From Roseovarius dicentrarchi (GTDB lineage Bacteria > Pseudomonadota > Alphaproteobacteria > Rhodobacterales > Rhodobacteraceae), in the NCBI RefSeq assembly GCF_003316635.1, contig NZ_QNQP01000012.1, positions 1 to 64,000 of the forward strand: 64,000 bases of DNA, written 5' to 3'. Shown one piece after another: positions 44,833 to 54,117 of this stretch (position 1 is its first letter; every line of letters starts with the position of its first letter). The translations under genes and the position numbers were made by a program. The notes beneath the pieces were generated by a model, which saw nothing but the letters and a program-made list of their open reading frames with translations, was not told the DNA's origin and ran no database searches.

Positions 44833-47033
44833 GTGCGTCCCTTCAGTCGCAGCGCGTTCAACGACACCACGATCGAACTGGTGGACATCGCCAGCGCCGC
44901 GATCAGCGGTGTGGCCAGACCGGCAACCGCCAGCGGCACGGCGATGATATTGTAAAACGTGGCGATGCGGAAATTCTCGCGGATACGGCGGGTGGCGCTT
45001 TGTGCGATGGCGCAGGCATCTGCGATGGGTGACAGGTCCGCGCCCAGCAGCACGATGTCGGACGCCGCGCGCGCTGCATCCAGCGCGCTGGCAGGCGAGA
45101 TGGATACATGCGCGGCGCTCAGCGCGGCGGTGTCGTTCAGCCCGTCACCCACCATCAGCACCTTGCGGCCCTCGTCCGTCATTGCCGCAATCCGGTTCGC
45201 CTTGTCCTCGGGCAGCGCCTCGGCCAGCCATTCAGGGATTCCCAGGCGCAGGGCCATGGCCTCAACGGCGGGGGCGCTGTCGCCAGAGATCAGCACCACA
45301 TGCTTGCCCGCGGCCTTCAGCGCATCTACCGCCTCGGCGGCGCCGGTGCGCAGCGTGTCGGCAAAGGTCAGGGCCAGTGGGGCGCCCTGCCCCATTTGCA
45401 AATATGTCGCCGTCTGCGCCAGCGCATCGGCCCCGGTCCAGCTGGCCCGGCCAAGCCGTACGCGGCTGCCTTGCCAGATGCCTTCGGTGCCGTAGCCCGG
45501 CACTTCGCGGATCTCCGACACCTCTGCCGGGGTGATGCCCGCGGCCTCAGCGCCCACAACAATCGCCCGGCTCAGCGGATGGGACGATCCGCCCGCCAGC
45601 GCCATTGCAACCGCCAGCGCACCGGGGTCCAGCGCCTCCGGCGTCTCAAGCGTAGGGGTGCCGGTGGTCAGCGTGCCGGTCTTGTCGAATACGACCGTAT
45701 CAACCTCGGCCAGACGCTCCAGCGCGGTGGCGTGTTTGATCAGCATGCCGCGTTTGAACAGTCGCCCGCTGGCGGCTGTCGTCACCGCTGGCACCGCCAG
45801 ACCCAGCGCGCAGGGGCAGGTGATGATCAGCACGGCGGCGGCGATGTTCAGTGCCGTGCGCATGTCGCCGGTGCCGATCAGCCAGCCAAGGAACGCCAGC
45901 GCCGACAGGATATGCACGCCGGGCGCGTAAAGCTTGGCCGCGCGGTCGGCCAGCGACGTGTAATTGGCGCGGCCCGCCTCGGCCATTGCGACCAGATCCG
46001 CCATGCGGTGCAGGGATGTGTCGGCGCCTACGGCGGTTGCGCGCAAGGTAAGCGGGCCGGTCAGGTTCATCTCGCCCGCCGAAACCTGCTGGCCCGGCGC
46101 GGCGAAAACCGGCGTCGTTTCCCCGGTCAGCAGCGAGCGATCCAGCTCGGAGGTGCCCTCCTCGATCACGCCATCGACGGGCATCCGCCCGCCGGGGCGC
46201 ACCCGGATCAGATCCCCCAGCCGCAGCTCTGCCACCGCCACCTGCGTTTCGGTGTCCCCCTCCAGCCGCCACGCGCGCGGCACCTCCAGCGCCGTCAGCT
46301 CCTCGGCGGCAGAGCGGGCAATGGCGCGGGTGCGATGGTCCAGATAGCGGCCGGCCAATAGGAAAAACACCAGCGTCAGCGCGGCGTCGAAATAGGCGTG
46401 ATGCCCGCTGAGCGCGGTTTCCCACAGCGATGTGCCGACGGCCAGCAAAATGGCCAGCGTGATCGGCACATCCATGTTCAGCCGCCCGCCGCGCAGCGCG
46501 TGCCACGCGTTACGGAAAAACGGCTGGCCCGAAAACGCGATGGTCGGCAGTGCGATGGCCGCCGAAATCCAGTGGAACATATCGCGCGTCGCATCGGCGG
46601 CGCCGGACCAGACAGCGACCGACAACAGCATGACGTTCATGCTGGCAAAGCCCGCAACCGCCAGCCGCATCAGCAATTCGCGCCCGGCCCTGTCCGTCGC
46701 GGTGGCGCGCAGGGCGGCGGCGTCCAGCTCGTGCGCCTCGTATCCCAGCGCCTCGACCAGCGCGATCATCTCGGACACGTCCACGTCCGGCGCGGCGGTG
46801 ATACTGGCCCGCCGCAGCGTCAGGTTGACGCGCGCGGCGCTGACGCGGGGATGGGCCATCAGCCCGCGTTCGACCTTGGTGATGCAGGCGGCGCAATGCA
46901 CACCCGGCACCGACAGCATCAGGCGCGCATCACCGTCCTGCGCCGCGCGGCCCGATCCGGCCAGATCAGACGCAGCAGGCCCCGCAGCGCAGGCGGGGCA
47001 GGCTGAAAACGAAGGACGCATGGCGGTTGTCAT
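44829..47033 (-). CDS. ccoI: CcoI copper-exporting P1B-type ATPase
   Basis: A 734-residue P-type ATPase delivering copper for the cbb3 centre. N-terminal metal domain with CPAC near residue 12 and GVHCAACITKVE near 45; eight helices; CPC translocation motif in ITCPCALGLAVP; phosphorylation site FDKTGTLTTG; SSHPLSRAIV (HP locus); hinge MVGDGLNDTAAL. It overlaps ccoH and ccoS by 4 bp each. Confidence 0.95.
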   Translation of the reverse strand: MTTAMRPSFSACPACAAGPAASDLAGSGRAAQDGDARLMLSVPGVHCAACITKVERGLMAHPRVSAARVNLTLRRASITAAPDVDVSEMIALVEALGYEAHELDAAALRATATDRAGRELLMRLAVAGFASMNVMLLSVAVWSGAADATRDMFHWISAAIALPTIAFSGQPFFRNAWHALRGGRLNMDVPITLAILLAVGTSLWETALSGHHAYFDAALTLVFFLLAGRYLDHRTRAIARSAAEELTALEVPRAWRLEGDTETQVAVAELRLGDLIRVRPGGRMPVDGVIEEGTSELDRSLLTGETTPVFAAPGQQVSAGEMNLTGPLTLRATAVGADTSLHRMADLVAMAEAGRANYTSLADRAAKLYAPGVHILSALAFLGWLIGTGDMRTALNIAAAVLIITCPCALGLAVPAVTTAASGRLFKRGMLIKHATALERLAEVDTVVFDKTGTLTTGTPTLETPEALDPGALAVAMALAGGSSHPLSRAIVVGAEAAGITPAEVSEIREVPGYGTEGIWQGSRVRLGRASWTGADALAQTATYLQMGQGAPLALTFADTLRTGAAEAVDALKAAGKHVVLISGDSAPAVEAMALRLGIPEWLAEALPEDKANRIAAMTDEGRKVLMVGDGLNDTAALSAAHVSISPASALDAARAASDIVLLGADLSPIADACAIAQSATRRIRENFRIATFYNIIAVPLAVAGLATPLIAALAMSTSSIVVSLNALRLKGRT

Positions 47034-47485
47034 TGCTTGCGCAGCACCACGCGCTGCTGAAACTGGGTGCCGTCAGCGGCCACAGCCTCCATGCGGATGT
47101 TCCAGTTGCCCGGTGCCAGATCCACAGGCGCCGTATAAGCGGTGCCGTCATAGGTGAAATCGGGCGCCATATCATCGCGCACATGCGTCGCGCGGCCCAG
47201 CACCGCATCCAGCTGAGCCACCTCGACCGGCGCGCCTGACGCGCCGGTGATGGCAAGGGTCAGAACGCCGTCCTGATGGCTGGCATCTACTGTCCAGCCC
47301 AGCGCCTCCTGCGCGTCGCGCCGTTCGTCGAACTGCTGGCTGGCGACATAGGAATTGGCAACCTCCAGCCCCGGAAAGGTGCTGACGGCGCTATAGGCCA
47401 GAAACAGATTGACGCTGATGATGACGCCGAATGCGCCGACAAAGCCAATCAGAACGTGCCGCCCGGTGATCTTGCCCTCGGACAT
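47030..47485 (-). CDS. ccoH: CcoH (FixH) cbb3 assembly protein
   Basis: A 151-residue protein with one N-terminal helix (HVLIGFVGAFGVIISVNLFLAYSAV) and a periplasmic beta domain. The family trait YVASQQFDERRDAQEALGW follows the helix. It stabilises the oxidase during assembly. The ATG overlaps the ccoG stop by 1 base (TAATG) and the stop overlaps ccoI. Confidence 0.93.
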   Translation of the reverse strand: MSEGKITGRHVLIGFVGAFGVIISVNLFLAYSAVSTFPGLEVANSYVASQQFDERRDAQEALGWTVDASHQDGVLTLAITGASGAPVEVAQLDAVLGRATHVRDDMAPDFTYDGTAYTAPVDLAPGNWNIRMEAVAADGTQFQQRVVLRKQ

Positions 47486-49035
47486 TATCGGCCCCTTCCG
47501 TTGAATGTGGTGTCCTTGTAGGCACGCTCGCCGCTCAAGCGGTCCTCGACCCAGATACGCACGTCTGTCCGTTCGGCTGTCGCCTCGGGTGTGCCGGGCG
47601 CAGCTTGCAAATAGACCCGCTGGTTCATGGTGGCGTTGGCCGGCGCCGTGACATAGGCGCCCCTTTCACCTTCGACGAACAAGGTGACGTTGGGCGCGTC
47701 GGTCACGGTCAGCTTGAAATCGCGTGCCTCGCCATGTTTGTTCAGCAAACGCACCTCATAGGTGTTGCGGATCGTGCCATCGGACATGGTCACGAAGGTC
47801 GGGTTGCGCACCGGCGCCACCGTCAGTTCGATATCCTGCCGGATGAACAGCGCAAAGACCAAGGCAAAGCCCACACCGGCCCACAGCGCCGTATAAAGGA
47901 TCGTGCGGGGGCGCAGGATGTGCTTGATGATCGGTTTGGGCGGGTTGCCCTCCCGCTCGCTCTGCTCGTCGGTCAGGGCCATGTAATCAATCAGGCCACG
48001 CGGCTTGCCGATCTTGTCCATGATTTCGTCGCAGGCGTCGATGCACAGCGCGCAGGTGATGCATTCCATCTGCTGGCCATCGCGGATGTCGATGCCCATC
48101 GGGCACACGTTGACGCAGGCCATGCAATCGATGCAATCGCCGGGGCCATCCGTAACCCCCTGAATACCCGTGGGCAGGCCCGGATAGGGTGTGGGCGCAT
48201 AGGTTGCCTGCCCCGGTCCGGCGGCGCGGCTCATCTGCTCGGCCTCGACGGCCCTTTCGGTGCTGCGGCGGCGCACATTCCCCTTGCCGCGCGGCTCCCC
48301 GCGCCATTCGCGGTAGGCGACGGTCAGCGTATCCTCGTCCAGCATGGCCGACTGGATACGCGGCCACGGGCAGGCATAGATGCAGATCTGCTCGCGCGCA
48401 AAGCCGCCAAAGAAGAACGTCGTCGCGGTCAGGATGGCAATGGTCGTGTAGGCAATGGGGTGCGCATTCAGCGTGAACAGATCGACCAGCAGCGTTGGCG
48501 CATCGGTGAAATAGAACACCCACGCGCCGCCCGTGGCAACCGCGATCACCATCCAGACCAGCCATTTGGTCAGCCGCAGGCGCAGTTTGCGCGCGTCCAT
48601 CTTTTCCTGCCGGTGCAGGCGCAGACGGGCGTTGCGGTCCCCCTCGATCCATCGCTCGACCAGAATGAACAGGTCGGTCCACACCGTCTGCGGGCAGGCA
48701 TAGCCGCACCAGACCCGGCCAAGCGCCGAGGTGAACAGGAACAGACCCAGACCCGCCATCACCAGCAAACCGGCCACGAAATAGAATTCATGCGGCCAGA
48801 TTTCGATCCAGAAGAAATAGAACCGCCGGTTTGCCAGATCCACCAGCACCGCCTGATCGGGCAGGTTGGGGCCGCGATCCCAGCGTATCCAGGGAAACAG
48901 ATAGTAAATGCCCAGCGTCACAGCCAGGATGATCCATTTCAGATTGCGGAATTTACCATAGACCTTCTTGGGGAATATCGGCTCGCGCGCGGCATAAAGG
49001 CTGGGGGGCGGTGTATCTGGCTGGGTGTCGGTCAC
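47485..49035 (-). CDS. ccoG: CcoG (RdxA/FixG) iron-sulfur assembly protein
   Basis: A 516-residue membrane protein with five helices and two 4Fe-4S motifs: CIDCMACVNVCPMGIDIR and CITCALCIDACDE, near residues 280-325, plus a C-terminal Ig-like domain. CcoG reduces Cu(II) to Cu(I) for cbb3 assembly. The start is GTG with GGAGA 8 bases upstream. First gene of ccoGHIS, with an FNR box 61 bases upstream. Confidence 0.94.
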   Translation of the reverse strand: MTDTQPDTPPPSLYAAREPIFPKKVYGKFRNLKWIILAVTLGIYYLFPWIRWDRGPNLPDQAVLVDLANRRFYFFWIEIWPHEFYFVAGLLVMAGLGLFLFTSALGRVWCGYACPQTVWTDLFILVERWIEGDRNARLRLHRQEKMDARKLRLRLTKWLVWMVIAVATGGAWVFYFTDAPTLLVDLFTLNAHPIAYTTIAILTATTFFFGGFAREQICIYACPWPRIQSAMLDEDTLTVAYREWRGEPRGKGNVRRRSTERAVEAEQMSRAAGPGQATYAPTPYPGLPTGIQGVTDGPGDCIDCMACVNVCPMGIDIRDGQQMECITCALCIDACDEIMDKIGKPRGLIDYMALTDEQSEREGNPPKPIIKHILRPRTILYTALWAGVGFALVFALFIRQDIELTVAPVRNPTFVTMSDGTIRNTYEVRLLNKHGEARDFKLTVTDAPNVTLFVEGERGAYVTAPANATMNQRVYLQAAPGTPEATAERTDVRIWVEDRLSGERAYKDTTFNGRGR

Positions 49036-49095
49036 GGGACTGATCTCCGAGGGTCATTGATCCGCGCGTTGTGCGCGCGGCGGGCAGGCGGTGCA

Positions 49096-49109
49096 TTGAC
49101 CTGTATCAA
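49096..49109. promoter_or_regulatory. FNR box of ccoGHIS
   Basis: Read on the minus strand, TTGATACAGGTCAA: left half perfect, one mismatch in the right half to TTGAT-N4-ATCAA. Centre about 67 bases before the ccoG GTG. Confidence 0.7.
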
Positions 49110-49129
49110 CAGTTGCAATGCAGACCCTT

Positions 49130-50026
49130 TCATATCGCGGCCGCGTCCGAGTTGCCATGCGGCCTTTGGGCGCGCAACCACCGCAAAAAGGATTTGGCAT
49201 GCGGGCGCAGGATACCCGGCCGGGTGACGATGAAATAGCCTGTTTCGCCGGTTTCGCTGAACAGCACGCGCAAGCGTCCGGCGGCAACATCCGCCTCGAC
49301 CGAGGACATGGTCAGCACCGCGATGCCCTGCCCGGCGCGCACACCGTCCAGCATCAGGTTGCCCGGCACCTGCGTGACGGACGTGCCGCGCAGCGTGGAC
49401 AGATCGCCGCGAAACATCCAGTCCGCCGCGAAACTGGCGTGCAATTCGCTGAGCCACGGATACTCCAGCAGCTCCTCAAGCTCCAAAAACGGCCGGTCGC
49501 CTACCAGTGACGGGGCGGCGACCACCACAATCTCGGTTTGCAGCAGCAGCTCGGCCTCCAGCCCCGGCCACTGGCCCAGACCAAAGCGGATGGCAATATC
49601 GACCCCTCCCGGCGATGGATCCGCCCGCTGCGGCGAGGGATGTACCATCAGATCAACACCCGGATGCAGCGCCTGAAAATCGCCCAGTCGCGGCATCAGC
49701 CAGCTGGCCGCAAATTGCGGCGTGACCGATATCTGCAACGGGCGCTGCGCGTCCGCGCCGGTCAGCGCCGCGACCCGCTGCGCGATGGCGCCAAACCCTT
49801 CGGTCAGCGCCTCGGCCAGATGCTGCCCCTCCTCGGTCAGGGCCAGTCCGCGCCCCTCGCGCCGGGTCAGGGCCAGCCCCATATGCGCCTCCAGCTGTTT
49901 GATTTGCTGGTTGATCGCGGCGTGACTTACATTCAGCCGTGCGCCCGCCGCACTGGCAGAGCCTTCTTGCGCCAATGCGGCAAAGGCACGCAGTGCGGTC
50001 AGGGGCGGAAGCGATTGCCAGTCCAT
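49130..50026 (-). CDS. LysR-family regulator (GcvA-like)
   Basis: A 298-residue regulator from MDWQSLPPLTALRAFAALAQ. The winged helix-turn-helix EGSASAAGARLNVSHAAINQQIKQLEAHMG is at residues 18-47; co-inducer domain after 90. AAGGTGG lies 8 bases before the ATG. It splits the two cco operons and is divergent from a 48-codon gene. I cannot connect it to the oxidase; target probably the divergent small gene and itself. Confidence 0.88.
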   Translation of the reverse strand: MDWQSLPPLTALRAFAALAQEGSASAAGARLNVSHAAINQQIKQLEAHMGLALTRREGRGLALTEEGQHLAEALTEGFGAIAQRVAALTGADAQRPLQISVTPQFAASWLMPRLGDFQALHPGVDLMVHPSPQRADPSPGGVDIAIRFGLGQWPGLEAELLLQTEIVVVAAPSLVGDRPFLELEELLEYPWLSELHASFAADWMFRGDLSTLRGTSVTQVPGNLMLDGVRAGQGIAVLTMSSVEADVAAGRLRVLFSETGETGYFIVTRPGILRPHAKSFLRWLRAQRPHGNSDAAAI

Positions 50027-50027
50027 A

Positions 50028-50044
50028 TGTAAGTCCACCTTACA
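50028..50044. promoter_or_regulatory. LysR-type palindrome
   Basis: TGTAAG (50028-50033), TCCAC, CTTACA (50039-50044): perfect inverted arms that also fit T-N11-A. It sits beside the lysR ATG, where binding would favour autorepression. Confidence 0.5.
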
Positions 50045-50127
50045 ATGCGGAAATGTTTCAGACTGGCATTCTAGCTCTGAGCGGCCCATATGTATAGGGC
50101 AACTCAAACTTGCGGAAGGAACGCACC

Positions 50128-50274
50128 ATGCTGAATATCTTTGCGAAATCTATCATGACCGCTGCCCGCAACCCCGCACCGCAGCCCAAGGCCTCCCGCG
50201 CCCACCGCGCAGAGGCAACGGCCCGCGAAACCAGCAAACCCAATGCTGAAAAGACGGCGCAGCGCCGCGCCTGA
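50128..50274 (+). CDS. 48-residue basic small protein divergent from lysR
   Basis: AAGGA lies 7 bases before an ATG opening MLNIFAKSIMTAARNPAPQP; the rest is Ala/Arg/Lys-rich (KASRAHRAEATARETSKPNA, then EKTAQRRA). Highly basic, unstructured, no membrane helix. Terminator-like hairpin begins 31 bases after the stop. It matches no family I know. The ribosome site and the divergent LysR gene support reality. Confidence 0.5.
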   Translation: MLNIFAKSIMTAARNPAPQPKASRAHRAEATARETSKPNAEKTAQRRA

Positions 50275-50302
50275 CAGTCACACCAAACGACATAGAGACA
50301 GC

Positions 50303-50325
50303 AAAAAGGGCCCCTTGGGGCCCTT
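50303..50325. terminator. Terminator shared by ccoP and the small gene
   Basis: AAGGGCCCC (50306-50314), TT, GGGGCCCTT (50317-50325). On the minus strand it is followed by TTTTT, so it should end ccoNOQP about 130 bases past ccoP. A second hairpin, CACCTGC and GCAGGTG arms at about 50408-50435, lies between. Confidence 0.7.
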
Positions 50326-50455
50326 AAGTCGTCATGGAAATGACCTTGGTCTGAATTGGCGCCGACCTGGCCCGAGACGCGCGAACAAAGCGGTCCAGGC
50401 CGGCGCCCACCTGCCCGCCCTGGGGGCGAGCAGGTGTTCCGGGGGCGTGCGGCGA

Positions 50456-51328
50456 TTACTCGCCGCCGCCAAGCTGGTGAACATACGACGCGACAGCAGC
50501 AATCTGTGCCTCGCTCAAACGTTCTGTCCATGGGGGCATCACGCCAAACCGGCTGTATTCAACCGTGGCCTTGATGGTGTCGTAATCGCCGCCGTATAGC
50601 CAGATCGCGTCGGTCAGGTTCGGTGCGCCCTGATCGCGGTCGCCGGTGCCGTCTTCCATGTGGCAAGCGGCGCAGTTATCCATGAAAATCGCCTCGCCCG
50701 CCGCAACCTTGGTCGCGTCCTGCGGCTCTTCCGACAGGGACATGACATAGTTCACGACCTGATCGATTTCCTCACGCTCCAGAATTTCGCCATAGGCGGG
50801 CATCTGCGAATAGCGCGCATCGGGATCATCCTCGTTGCGGATGCCATGGGCGATGGTGGTGTGGATCGCTTCGATATCGCCGCCCCACAGCCAGTCATTG
50901 TCCAGCAGGTTGGGATAGCCGACCGCCCCCGCCGCGCCCGAACCATGGCACTGGGCGCACCATGTCTTGAACACGGCAGCGCCGGCAGATGTGGCATAAC
51001 CCGACAGCTCGGGATCGGTGGCGATGCTGGACAGATCCGCCGAGGCAAGGCGCACGTTGATCGCCTCGTTAGCGGCGTCGACGCGGGCAATCTCCTCGGC
51101 CACGTTGGCGCGGGTGGAGTATCCGATCAGGCCGGTGGTGGCCGACTTGATCCCAGGCCATGCCGGATAGGCGATGGAATACCCGATGGCCCAAACGATC
51201 GTGACATAGAAGGTCCACAGCCACCAGCGCGGCATCGGGTTGTCGAATTCTTCGATCCCGTCCCACTGGTGGCCAGTTGTCTTGGGATCTTCGATTGTTT
51301 TTTTCGGTGGCTTTGCCATGTCGCTCAC
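50456..51328 (-). CDS. ccoP: cbb3 oxidase subunit III, diheme cytochrome c
   Basis: A 290-residue protein: membrane anchor near residues 35-57 (WWLWTFYVTIVWAIGYSIAY) and two cytochrome c domains with CAQCH near 123 and CAACH near 220; axial Met in SQMPAYG and GVMPPW. It accepts electrons from bc1 through soluble or membrane cytochrome c and passes them to CcoO. ATGA overlap with ccoQ. Confidence 0.96.
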   Translation of the reverse strand: MSDMAKPPKKTIEDPKTTGHQWDGIEEFDNPMPRWWLWTFYVTIVWAIGYSIAYPAWPGIKSATTGLIGYSTRANVAEEIARVDAANEAINVRLASADLSSIATDPELSGYATSAGAAVFKTWCAQCHGSGAAGAVGYPNLLDNDWLWGGDIEAIHTTIAHGIRNEDDPDARYSQMPAYGEILEREEIDQVVNYVMSLSEEPQDATKVAAGEAIFMDNCAACHMEDGTGDRDQGAPNLTDAIWLYGGDYDTIKATVEYSRFGVMPPWTERLSEAQIAAVASYVHQLGGGE

Positions 51329-51522
51329 GCCTCCTTTGAGGGGTCTTGCGCACGCGGGGGCGCGGGTTTGTCTTCATGCCGGAACGGGATGTTGGCCGGC
51401 GATTCGTATGTTTTCGACGCGCCGGGGCGGAACACCCAGAAGCAGACGCCGATGAAGAACGCAAAGAGCGCGATCAACATCCAGCTGTCGGCAAAGGCGC
51501 GCAGGAACGTGTAGGATTCCAT
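51325..51522 (-). CDS. ccoQ: cbb3 oxidase subunit CcoQ
   Basis: A 65-residue protein with one helix, FADSWMLIALFAFFIGVCFWVFRPGA, and a charged tail (HEDKPAPPRAQDPSKEA). CcoQ stabilises the complex, especially CcoP binding. Nine bases after ccoO and overlapping ccoP. Confidence 0.93.
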   Translation of the reverse strand: MESYTFLRAFADSWMLIALFAFFIGVCFWVFRPGASKTYESPANIPFRHEDKPAPPRAQDPSKEA

Positions 51523-51531
51523 ATGCCCCCC

Positions 51532-52257
51532 TTACCGGCTGGCCACTGGCGTGAAGGTCGAGAAATCGACCAGCGTGCCCAGCATCTGCAAATACGCGAT
51601 CAGCGCATCCATTTCCGAAATCCCCGGCTGCGCATCAAAGTTGCGCACCTGCGCGCCCGGATACCGCTCAAGCATGTCGTCATAGTCACCGAACGGATCG
51701 ACCTGCACACTGAAATCCAGCGAGGCATTCTCGATCATCTCGTCGGTGTAGGGAACGCCGACAAAACGGTGGGTTTTCAGCAGGTCGCCCACATATTCGC
51801 CGTCGATCATGCGATCGGCAAGGAACGCATATTTCGGCATCAGCGACTCGGGCACCACCGATTGCGGGTCCATCAGGTGATCGACATGCCAATCGTCCGA
51901 GTAGCGCCCGCCGACACGGGCCAGATCCGGCCCTGCCCGCTTGGACCCCCACTGGAACGGGTGGTCATACTGCGATTCGGCGGCCAGGCTGTAGTGGCCG
52001 TACCGCTCCACCTCGTCGCGCATGGGGCGGATCATCTGACTGTGGCAGACGTAGCAACCCTCGCGCACATAGATGTCGCGCCCGGTCAACTCCAGCGGGG
52101 AGTAGGGGCGCATGCCCTCTACATCCTCGATGGTATTCTCCAGCCAGAAAAGCGGTGCAATCTGCACGATGCCCCCGACGCTGACCACCAGAAAGGCGAA
52201 GATGGCCAGAAGCGTCACGTTACGTTCAAGGATCTTGTGTTTGTCCAGAAGTGCCAT
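51532..52257 (-). CDS. ccoO: cbb3 oxidase subunit II, monoheme cytochrome c
   Basis: A 241-residue protein with N-terminal anchor ([25 protein letters not shown]) and one heme motif CYVCHSQ near residue 70; axial Met probably in MPKYAFL. Length and order (ccoN-ccoO-ccoQ-ccoP) are standard. 14 bases after ccoN. Confidence 0.96.
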   Translation of the reverse strand: MALLDKHKILERNVTLLAIFAFLVVSVGGIVQIAPLFWLENTIEDVEGMRPYSPLELTGRDIYVREGCYVCHSQMIRPMRDEVERYGHYSLAAESQYDHPFQWGSKRAGPDLARVGGRYSDDWHVDHLMDPQSVVPESLMPKYAFLADRMIDGEYVGDLLKTHRFVGVPYTDEMIENASLDFSVQVDPFGDYDDMLERYPGAQVRNFDAQPGISEMDALIAYLQMLGTLVDFSTFTPVASR

Positions 52258-52271
52258 GTTTAAAGCCCCTC

Positions 52272-53876
52272 CTAATCTGCCGCGACGACGGAGTTGGTGG
52301 CCTCAACGGCCGGGCTCCGACGAATGGTCATGTAAAGGTTATAGCACATCACGATACCGCCAGCGAGGAACAGCACACCGCCCAGACCGCGAACAACGTT
52401 CATCGGGAATTTGGCAGCAACCGTGTCCGCAAAGCTGTTCACGAGGAAGCCGTTCGCATCCACTTCGCGCCACATCAGGCCTTCCATGATGCCGCTGACC
52501 CACATGGACGCCGCATAAAGGATGATACCGATGGTCGCGAGCCAGAAGTGCCAGCTGACCAACCGCAGGGAGTAAAGGCCCGAGCGGTTCCAAAGACGCG
52601 GCACCATGAAGTAGAGCGCGCCAAAGGTGATCATGCCGTTCCAGCCAAGGGCGCCGGAATGCACGTGGCCAATGGTCCAGTCCGTATAGTGCGACAGGGA
52701 GTTGACCGCACGGATCGACATCATCGGACCCTCAAACGTGGACATGCCGTAAAAGCCGATCGAGATAACCATCATGCGAATGATCGGATCTGTGCGCAGC
52801 TTGTCCCAGGCACCCGACAGCGTCATCAGGCCGTTGATCATACCTCCCCAGGAAGGCATCCACAGCACGATCGAGAAGACCATGCCCAGCGTCGACGCCC
52901 AGTCAGGCAGCGCCGTGTAGTGCAGGTGGTGCGGACCGGCCCAGATATAAATGAAGATCAGCGCCCAGAAGTGGATGATCGACAGCTTGTAGGAATAGAC
53001 GGGACGTTCGGCCTGCTTTGGCACAAAGTAGTACATCATCCCGAGGAAACCGGCGGTCAGGAAAAATCCGACGGCGTTATGGCCGTACCACCACTGCGTC
53101 ATCGCATCCTGCACGCCCGAAAACAGCTGCACGGATTTGGAGCCAAAGATGCTGACCGGGATCGAGATGTTGTTGACCAGATGCAGCATGGCAACGGTGA
53201 TGATGAACGCCATGTAGAACCAGTTTGCCACATAGATATGCGGCTCGCGGCGCTTCATGATCGTGCCCATGAACACGGCCAGGTAGGACACCCACACCAC
53301 CGTCAGCAGGATATCGACATACCACTCCGGCTCGGCATATTCCTTGGACTGGGTCGCGCCCAGCAGATAGCCGCTGGCGGCCAGCACGATGAACAGCTGG
53401 TAGCCCCAAAAGACGAACCACGCCAGATTGCCGCCCCACAGCCGCGCGGCGCTGGTACGCTGCACAACATAAAAGGACGTTGCGATCAGGGCGTTGCCGC
53501 CAAAGGCGAAAATCACCGCAGAGGTGTGCAGCGGGCGCAGACGGCCAAAGTTGCCGATGCCTTGCAAAAATTCAAAGTTGAGCCACGGAAACGCCAGCTG
53601 GAAGGCGATGAACGTGCCCACCAGAAACCCGACGACACCCCAAAGGGCGGTCGCGATGGCCCCGGCGCGGATCACGCCGTCCATATATTGCCCCGACAGA
53701 TCGACCTGCTCTACCGGCTCGTCCGTGGTGCGCAGTACCCACAAAAACGCCACGCCGGCGGCCAGCGCGACCGTCAGCGCGTTCACCAGATAAGCCAGAT
53801 CGCGAGCATAGTTTGCCGCGATCAATGCCAGGAAAGCGATCACTCCCAGCACAATCAGCTTCATGTAATTCGTCAT
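52272..53876 (-). CDS. ccoN: cbb3 oxidase catalytic subunit I
   Basis: A 534-residue heme-copper oxidase of the C family. Twelve helices; heme b His in [16 protein letters not shown], CuB His in [10 protein letters not shown] and [13 protein letters not shown], and heme His pair in [11 protein letters not shown]. The cross-linked Tyr is in the [22 protein letters not shown] region. Start [11 protein letters not shown] with GGGAC 5 bases before it. High-affinity oxygen reduction; first gene of ccoNOQP with an FNR box upstream. Confidence 0.97.
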   Translation of the reverse strand: MTNYMKLIVLGVIAFLALIAANYARDLAYLVNALTVALAAGVAFLWVLRTTDEPVEQVDLSGQYMDGVIRAGAIATALWGVVGFLVGTFIAFQLAFPWLNFEFLQGIGNFGRLRPLHTSAVIFAFGGNALIATSFYVVQRTSAARLWGGNLAWFVFWGYQLFIVLAASGYLLGATQSKEYAEPEWYVDILLTVVWVSYLAVFMGTIMKRREPHIYVANWFYMAFIITVAMLHLVNNISIPVSIFGSKSVQLFSGVQDAMTQWWYGHNAVGFFLTAGFLGMMYYFVPKQAERPVYSYKLSIIHFWALIFIYIWAGPHHLHYTALPDWASTLGMVFSIVLWMPSWGGMINGLMTLSGAWDKLRTDPIIRMMVISIGFYGMSTFEGPMMSIRAVNSLSHYTDWTIGHVHSGALGWNGMITFGALYFMVPRLWNRSGLYSLRLVSWHFWLATIGIILYAASMWVSGIMEGLMWREVDANGFLVNSFADTVAAKFPMNVVRGLGGVLFLAGGIVMCYNLYMTIRRSPAVEATNSVVAAD

Positions 53877-53974
53877 TTTTAGTCCCTTCGTCCCTTTGTC
53901 CGCGCGAATCGGACGGCGAATCACACGCACGCGCCCAGACTTGCACCGTATCGCCTGCCCGATTGGCCCAATCC

Positions 53975-53988
53975 TTGATCTGCATCAA
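53975..53988. promoter_or_regulatory. FNR box of ccoNOQP
   Basis: TTGATCTGCATCAA: perfect TTGAT-N4-ATCAA. Centre about 105 bases before the ccoN ATG; closer to ccoN of two boxes in the divergent region. Confidence 0.85.
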
Positions 53989-54010
53989 GGGCCGGATCTT
54001 CATCCTGAAC

Positions 54011-54024
54011 TTGATGCGGATCAA
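54011..54024. promoter_or_regulatory. FNR box of the universal stress gene
   Basis: TTGATGCGGATCAA: perfect consensus, centre about 100 bases before the usp ATG, 36 bases from the first box. Confidence 0.82.
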
Positions 54025-54117
54025 GTTTGGCATGCTCGCAATGCACTAGACTTGCACAGCGCAGTGCGGCGCGCAACGCGGCCACCCGTCGCATCAATAC
54101 CCCGCAAGGAGAGCCGA

